From Lingula anatina (taxonomy: Eukaryota > Brachiopoda > Lingulata > Lingulida > Lingulidae): DNA of 20,907 bases. The notes beneath the pieces were generated by a model. That model was given only the letters and a program-made list of their open reading frames with translations. It did no database searches and was not told the origin of the DNA. The stretch lies in contig NW_019773914.1 in the NCBI RefSeq assembly GCF_001039355.2, forward strand, positions 94,245-115,151. Reading direction: 5' to 3'. How positions within the stretch are numbered: position 1 is the stretch's first letter; each line of letters opens with the position of its first letter. A program made the position numbers and the translations under genes. Positions 16,020-20,907 of this stretch are shown here, in pieces.

Positions 16020-16650
16020 CTTGTTTAGAATTTAAAAAGTAGGTACAGTCATACATATTCTTTACTCCCTCAATAGCCTCTCCTACAGCCTTTTGTCTTT
16101 TGTCATGTTGTCTATGTAAAATGACATTTGCTCACAATGGCCTTCAGCTTGACTAGATATTAGTCAAAAAATATGTTTAATGTTCCAGAAACTGAATCTG
16201 ATAAACACAATCCTCCTCTTACCACAAAGTTCCATTTCCCTTTTAGCTCCCCAAGTTCCCTGGAGTTGAAACTTCTCTAACTGTTCTTTGATTTTCTCGT
16301 TTGAAATACTTTTTAACATGATTTTGTTGAGAATGTCAGCCAATTCTGGCATAATACTGGGAGATGTCACGTCTTCATCAATCAGTTCTTGGGAAATCTT
16401 TTCAATAATAACATTTCCTTCCGTTTTACTGTCGCACTCAGCATTTGTCAACAGTTTGTCAATTTCCACATCCATATCTAGTGACTCTTCGTCGCTGTGG
16501 GCCAACAAATCGTCTTTGTCTACTTCCAAAGGACGCATTAACCTGTTTATGCATTTGCTCCATTTTTTGGAGAATCTGTCCTAAAAGATCAGCATTCCCT
16601 TCATTCGAGGTGTCCTTGGATGTGCGAGCCGAAGCACGTGGTTTGGGCAC
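16020..16650 (-). pseudogene. Gag-like ORF of a retroelement (possibly DIRS-like), frameshifted
   Basis: Two overlapping minus frames give KPRASARTSKDTSNEG with LLGQILQKMEQMHKQVN, then LAHSDEESLDMDVEIDKLL and PELADILNKIMLKSISNEKIKEQ. Still further, QHDKRQKAVGEAIEGVKNMYD appears in a third frame near 16115-16050. The acidic middle and the LAxIxN...LSxEKxKExLxKY-type helix resemble gag-like N-terminal proteins I associate with tyrosine-recombinase (DIRS-like) retroelements in cnidarians. Frameshifts near 16500 and 16160 break it. No recombinase or reverse transcriptase is in the window. Confidence 0.45.
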
Positions 16651-16816
16651 TTATGTCTCCTCATTATTAGAGATTTCCTTTGATGCACTGACAGCCCATT
16701 ATGGTTGTGTTTTAATCTAATTGTCAGTCTTTTGTTTTGGTCTAGACTCTCTTATAATAACTTAACTAGTTTTTTGAAATTGAATTTTTGGGCTGTTCAC
16801 TACATTCAGAAATTTT

Positions 16817-16858
16817 ATCCGCCATGTTTGTCGGAATAATCCGCCATGTTTGTCTGGA
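16817..16858 (-). repeat. Tandem duplication with YY1-like CCGCCATGTTTGTC
   Basis: ATCCGCCATGTTTGTCGGA and ATCCGCCATGTTTGTCTGGA lie 22 bases apart. On the minus strand each contains ACATGGCGGA, close to a YY1 core. They lie about 170-210 bases upstream of the gag-like remnant on its strand and could be part of its promoter. Confidence 0.6.
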
Positions 16859-16859
16859 T

Positions 16860-17327
16860 AAAACTTCTACTATGCTCAATTTACTTTTACTGCACGGTTA
16901 TTGTATACTTTTGCGCACATTCATTGAAGTGCAGTAACAATGTATGCAGATTTAGCCATAGAACAGTGCCTGTAACACTACACACAACACACGGGTATAG
17001 TAGCCAGCATGATTTTGTGCATTTATTGTGATTAACTTGTATTAATGGGTATTATACCCCATATCACTGTATTAACTTTGAATAAGCAGACATGCAGAAG
17101 CACTAAAAAAGCTCATAAACACTGCAGAAATATAAATTTCATGTAGCTTAGAACTACATGTCTGCTTTGCTGAGAAATGGTCCAATAAATGAAGCTGAGC
17201 TATGTGGGTATCTCTCTCTAGAGCCTATTATGTCACTACACAGTGATGTGGAATCATATTTTACATGACGCACAATAAATTGTGATAAGCCCCATGCTTA
17301 CCAGTACATGTATGCTTTCATTAGCCC
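16860..17327. other. Spacer, nothing recognised
   Basis: AT-rich noncoding sequence; no frame with family resemblance on either strand. Confidence 0.5.
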
Positions 17328-17420
17328 TATTATATTATATTATATTATATTATATTATATTATATTATATTATATTATATTATATTATATTATATTATAT
17401 TATATTATATTATATTATAT
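17328..17420 (+). repeat. (TATTA)n pentanucleotide microsatellite
   Basis: About 93 bases of an almost perfect TATTA repeat, roughly 18-19 copies. Confidence 0.95.
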
Positions 17421-18450
17421 ATGATAAGGATTAATTTAGATGAAATTTAATTTATAGATGTGAAATGTATAACTTACTGAAACCATTGAACTTTAATATC
17501 AAAATAACGGTATCCTTCAGAGTTTGTTTGTTCAGCACAACATTGCTCATGTAAAGTAAAATGTTCGTACCATGTGTTATATGTATATATGTCTATATTA
17601 TTTTGTTAATAAAGATCTCTTAATCAAGACAAAGATTGACTGCAGTGCTTTTTAAAACTCCCAGTTTATTACTATTTTACCATTCTATTCTATCCAAGCA
17701 AGCAGAACATGTTCATGTCAGTCAGTAGTATGTACATTTGTAAACACAACTGTGCAATATTGTCAGTCTCCATTATATGTCACATTAAGCTTCACTTGTG
17801 AAAGAAGCAAATATAAATATTCCTGTTGTAAATGACAACAGCCATCTTATTATACCATTTTCATTGTGATCCTGATTTTATGGTGCAATTTTCCTTCCAC
17901 CATGCAATCTGTCCTGTAACCTTAAGGCAATAAATACTAGTAAACTTGGAAAACATTTGGTAAAAATTCTGAAATCAGAAAAAAAGAGGAGTTCACATGA
18001 GATAAACTGATATAAGAATGAAAAGACCAGTTTAGCATTTAGTCAGGTGGCCAGAACACCAAACCTGCAATGTTTTTTCCTGTAAGCTTTTTTTTTTTTT
18101 TTTTTTTTTTTTTGCTGAACTGCATTCTTCAGGCCAAGAGAATCAAAATTAGCTTGTATTGGTTGCTACTTCCAAGACATTGAGCATTTTTCAGCATATA
18201 GCGTTTATCTTATCAGAAGAGCACAACAGGACTTGGATAAAAAATGAAGTACACCAACTGGTATTTAAGATGCTTTCCATGCATGTATACTCAGTTGTAT
18301 TGTCAACCATGCTGTATTTTCTGTCACAATAAATGATTTCATGGTTTACGTACTTAGTTGTATTATTAGTTAGTTGCAGCATTTCTGTTTCAGTATGTGA
18401 CTGTCCAAGAATTAAGGATTATACAATGTTTTCTCCTTCAGTTAGTTTTT
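17421..18450. other. Noncoding; probable 3' UTR or downstream region of the right-end gene
   Basis: It lies downstream of the minus-strand stop at 18451. It has no recognisable protein. A possible minus-strand poly(A) signal (TTTATT on the plus strand) lies near 17665, but the distance is long and the call is weak. Confidence 0.35.
18088..18113 (-). repeat. T26 run (poly-A on the minus strand)
   Basis: An uninterrupted run of 26 T. It may be the tail of a minus-strand retroposed sequence or slippage; no retrocopy is recognisable upstream of it. Confidence 0.8.
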
Positions 18451-19368
18451 TTAGTATCTTGGAGATTTCAACCTCTTTTTTAAATGTGTTATTTCATGAT
18501 TTGTTAGTGTGGAATATTTTTTCACAACCTCTGGCAGTTCATTGAATGTGGAATTCCTGGCATATTTCCCTCCATTTTGAGATGGTTGACTTGACACAAG
18601 TTTTCTTTCTCCACCATGGAAGTCATGTGATGTCCAGTACGTCTGCGGATCACTTGTCCTGCGACCTCTAGAGGATAACCCTGATCTGGGGCAGATAAAA
18701 GGACTGACTGTGACGACTGGTTCATCAAACACACTTTTTCCATTGGTACCTGATAAATGTGTTGGATTAGCACTCTTTGTAGCAACTTTAATCAATGGTT
18801 TTGAGGAAGGTAAATTTTTTTTGTATCTCCACCTGTCAAATCTGTGAGTAATTTGCTTTGATAGGTCTGCTTTAGAAGGTATCTCCTTGATATTTGTTTC
18901 AGTTTCTTCTGATTTAGCAGACACTAGGTTTGGTAAGGTATCTTGGCTTGCCTTACAGCTCTCAAGTGTAACCAGACCCTGTGTGAACGGCACCACCCCC
19001 TTCTTCTCCAGACTTTCATCTTCAGTCTTTGAAGGTATGACATGCTTTTCCTTGAGTACCGCACTAGGAGTTTCTTCAGCAGTTATTGAAGCATTGACAG
19101 GCCTTTCCTTGAATATGGCACTAGGAGATTCCTCTCCAGTCTTTGAAGCATTGGCAGGCCTTTCCTTGAGTATGGCACTAGGAGTTTCTTCACCAGTCTT
19201 TGAAGCTTTAACAGGCCTTTCCTTGAATATGGCACTAGGAGATTCCTCTCCAGTCTTTGAAGCTTTGACAGGTTTTCCCTTGAACACTGCCCTAGGATAG
19301 TAGAGGTGGTCAAGCAGCTGTCCTGTGGTCATCATGCTAACTGTTTGCTTGGACATTTCTGGACTGGG
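18451..19368 (-). CDS. Terminal exon of unrecognised gene with 19-residue repeats
   Basis: A long open exon begins after a pyrimidine-rich tract and TTACAG (19370-19369) and ends at TAA. It encodes about 305 residues: a short leader with TTGQLLDHLYYPRAVF, five tandem 19-residue repeats of the type AIFKERPVKASKTGEESPS, a Ser/Lys-rich region with HRFDRWRYKKNL, and a tail with FNELPEVVKKYSTLTNHEITHLKK. The composition is low in hydrophobics, so it is probably largely disordered; no signal peptide or membrane segment is seen. Its phase-0 start matches the CAG/GTAGAC donor of the exon at 20199. I do not recognise the protein. Length and lack of stops support a functional host gene. Confidence 0.7.
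   Translation of the reverse strand, partial: PSPEMSKQTVSMMTTGQLLDHLYYPRAVFKGKPVKASKTGEESPSAIFKERPVKASKTGEETPSAILKERPANASKTGEESPSAIFKERPVNASITAEETPSAVLKEKHVIPSKTEDESLEKKGVVPFTQGLVTLESCKASQDTLPNLVSAKSEETETNIKEIPSKADLSKQITHRFDRWRYKKNLPSSKPLIKVATKSANPTHLSGTNGKSVFDEPVVTVSPFICPRSGLSSRGRRTSDPQTYWTSHDFHGGERKLVSSQPSQNGGKYARNSTFNELPEVVKKYSTLTNHEITHLKKRLKSPRY
19006..19290 (-). repeat. Five 57-bp coding tandem repeats
   Basis: Five 57-base units encode 19 residues each. Units 2-4 are closest (ERPVKASKTGEE core); unit 5 is most diverged. Period divisible by three keeps the frame, so copy number can vary without disrupting the protein. Confidence 0.9.
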
Positions 19369-19865
19369 CTGTAATGAAGCCAATAAACAAATGAAGAAAA
19401 CAATTAATAAAACCTATTTTATTTATTCTTATATATCTTACTCTGTAGTACGGGTAATGTGCCATGAATTTCATACAGAAGAAATTAATTGAAAAAGAGG
19501 AAAAGATCGTCATGGTCAAAATTCATGAAATGGGAGGTGCTCAGATGTTCAGATTTTCTAAAGTTCTGTCATTTTTGACTGAAAGTTGATTTTCTCAGTG
19601 ATCTCTGTGTCAGTTACAATATTGTATAAAAGGTTAATGTCAGTAATTATGATCCAAGGGATACACATACTTTCACCTGATTACTATGTGTACGGCCCAA
19701 TTTGCTAGATAACAATTGGCACTATTGGCTAGCGACGCAAAACAGCATCATATTCACTGGTTGTCTTTTTTCAAAAGCGATTCTGGCAGCCAGAAATTAG
19801 TGTCGTTTTTTCGAAAATGATTCTGGCATAAGCCAATGTGTAATAGGTTACAATGATAAGCGAGC
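19369..19865 (-). other. Intron of the right-end gene, 3' part
   Basis: Noncoding. Near 19764-19828 a short unit (GTC-TTTTTTC-AAA--GATTCTGGCA) occurs twice with a few differences. The intron ends in a good polypyrimidine tract. Confidence 0.5.
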
Positions 19866-20163
19866 CGGTGTGTTAGATGTTATACTGCTATTGCTTAAGT
19901 AGGTGTGCCATTGTGTTAGTTGTGATAGATATCACTGTGCCATTGTGTTATGTGTTACACAAGTTGGTGTGCCATTGTGTTATGTGTTACACAAGTTGGT
20001 ATGCCATTGTGTTATGTGTTACACAAGTTGGTGTACCACTGTGTTAGGTGTGACAGAAGTTGGAGTACCATTGTGACAGGTGTGATATAAGTTACTGTGC
20101 CATTGAACTAGAAGTGATAAAAGTAGGTGTACAGGTGTGTTAAGTGTGATAAAAGCTGAAATG
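19866..20163 (-). repeat. 32-bp minisatellite in intron
   Basis: The unit, roughly GTGCCATTGTGTTATGTGTTACACAAGTTG plus two bases, occurs about nine times. Three central copies (about 19937-20033) are nearly identical and outer copies decay towards both ends, the pattern expected from unequal exchange. Unit spacers are not unique, so this is not a CRISPR array. Confidence 0.88.
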
Positions 20164-20198
20164 CAACTGTATTGGGTGAAGAGGTGGTTCCAGTCTAC

Positions 20199-20548
20199 CT
20201 GTTTTGGTGTGGAGCACCTAGGGCTGGCATGATGAGGCACTGTCATGGAATCTTTCATCCCAGGGGCTCTCTTGATATGATATGCTCTTACTCGCCCTGT
20301 CATCTTTCTTTCAGCTGCAGCAATTTTCCCATTCACCTCAGTTTCTGCCTGATGTCTAGCTAACCGCTGTGTCAACAAGTGATAGGTTGATGTGGAACTA
20401 TGAGGAATATTGCAAGTCACCATTTTGATTGTCTCTCCTAGTTTACACCCCAGTTGAGTGCACATGTACTGAAGTATCTTCTCACTCAGTTCTTGAGAGC
20501 ACAGCTTATGATGTTGTCTGGATATGAGAGGCAAAGGATTGCCAATGT
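20199..20548 (-). CDS. Internal exon of the same unrecognised gene
   Basis: It follows an ATATTTTAG acceptor and ends at CAG/GTAGAC. The 350 bases are open and encode ISRQHHKLCSQELSEKILQY, GCKLGETIKMVTCN, a charged helix around HQAETEVNGKIAAAERK, and HHASPRCSTPKQ. Exit phase 0 matches the next exon at 19368. The entry phase needs one base from an upstream exon outside the window or further upstream. No known domain is recognised. An alternative donor at CCTAG/GTGCTC is out of phase with the next exon and therefore less likely. Confidence 0.62.
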
Positions 20549-20907
20549 CTAAAATATAACAAAGACAATCGATTGCAGCTTACATGACATGGCGCTACAT
20601 GATAATTTGATATTTGTGCCAGAGTTCATTTTTAAAGCTTTTTAAGTATCACCTGTCATAGATTGGTCACTCTAATTTAAGCAAAAATTATGCATAATAA
20701 TTCCTTTAATGTTTTCCAAAGATTGAAGTTAAATATGATATTAATTTGTACACAATCTGATTCTGGAGGCAGTACAGATATTATTTTCTATCTATCATGC
20801 CTTTCACACAGCTGTTGGGGACATTTGAAAATTAACCAGCAATTTCGATAACCCTTGCAATGTCTTTGTTTGTAGTCTGTGATTTCTTATAATACTTTTT
20901 GTAAAGT
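20549..20907 (-). other. Upstream intron of the right-end gene
   Basis: AT-rich sequence with no frame or motif that I can support. Confidence 0.4.

Noticed and set aside
18887-19300. Plus-strand ORF with Leu/Ser repeats
   Set aside because: It is the antisense shadow of the 19-residue coding repeats of the minus-strand gene.
19866-20163. CRISPR array
   Set aside because: Units are contiguous 32-base repeats without unique spacers, in a eukaryotic intron; it is a minisatellite.
20019-20198. Extension of the 20199-20548 exon further downstream
   Set aside because: The open frame there runs into the intronic minisatellite beyond a strong CAG/GTAGAC donor in the right phase, so it is read-through of intron.

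Overview
The window looks like nuclear DNA of a marine invertebrate animal. It has GT-AG introns with phase-consistent joins, low gene density, AT-rich spacers and long microsatellites. Remnants of many eukaryotic transposon classes are present: Ty3/Gypsy, BEL/Pao-like, a gag-like retroelement ORF, hAT, MULE and a MITE. The palindrome TACATGTA and its variants recur. From memory, that palindrome and these protein families (integrase-core genes, SWIM/Ulp1 MULE proteins, alpha-kinases) are common in cnidarian and molluscan genomes; a coral-like cnidarian is my best but weak guess. No bacterial or phage features are present.

Layout. 1-555: no recognised gene. 556-2374: a mosaic read on the minus strand, with a short coiled-coil-like ORF, a Gypsy thumb/RNase H fragment, a SWIM/Ulp1-family fragment, and the end of an LTR with a tRNA-Pro primer-binding site abutting a second Gypsy reverse-transcriptase fragment. 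2375-3980: spacer with degenerate repeats and the probable promoter of the next gene. 3981-8643 (+): a four-exon DDE integrase-core gene with one frameshift in exon 1. Its second intron holds a complete-ended 2,070-bp hAT element (16-bp terminal inverted repeats, 6-bp target duplication). 9103-13744 (-): a multi-exon degenerate locus that reads, in transcription order, CARF-like DNA-binding segment, MULE transposase segments, SWIM zinc finger, start of a Ulp1-like protease domain, then an alpha-kinase domain. A 166-bp MITE sits inside one of its exons. 13745-18450: mostly noncoding, with a BEL/Pao-like gag remnant (about 14975-15362, -), a gag-like retroelement remnant (about 16020-16650, -), a (TATTA)n array and a poly-T run. 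18451-20548 (-): the last two visible exons of an unrecognised gene with five 19-residue tandem protein repeats; its intron carries a 32-bp minisatellite.

How it fits together. Most coding capacity is transposon-derived. The two loci that most resemble host genes are the integrase-core gene, with conserved DDE residues, clean splice phases and a NRF-1-like plus YY1-like promoter context, and the repeat-containing gene at the right end. The most unusual locus is the MULE/SWIM/Ulp1/alpha-kinase array. A candidate splice donor just after the start of the Ulp1 domain is in the correct phase to join the alpha-kinase exon, so a fused transposon-kinase transcript is possible. The copy here carries a deletion of the catalytic core, a MITE insertion and two in-frame TAA codons, so it is read as a pseudogene unless transcripts show otherwise.
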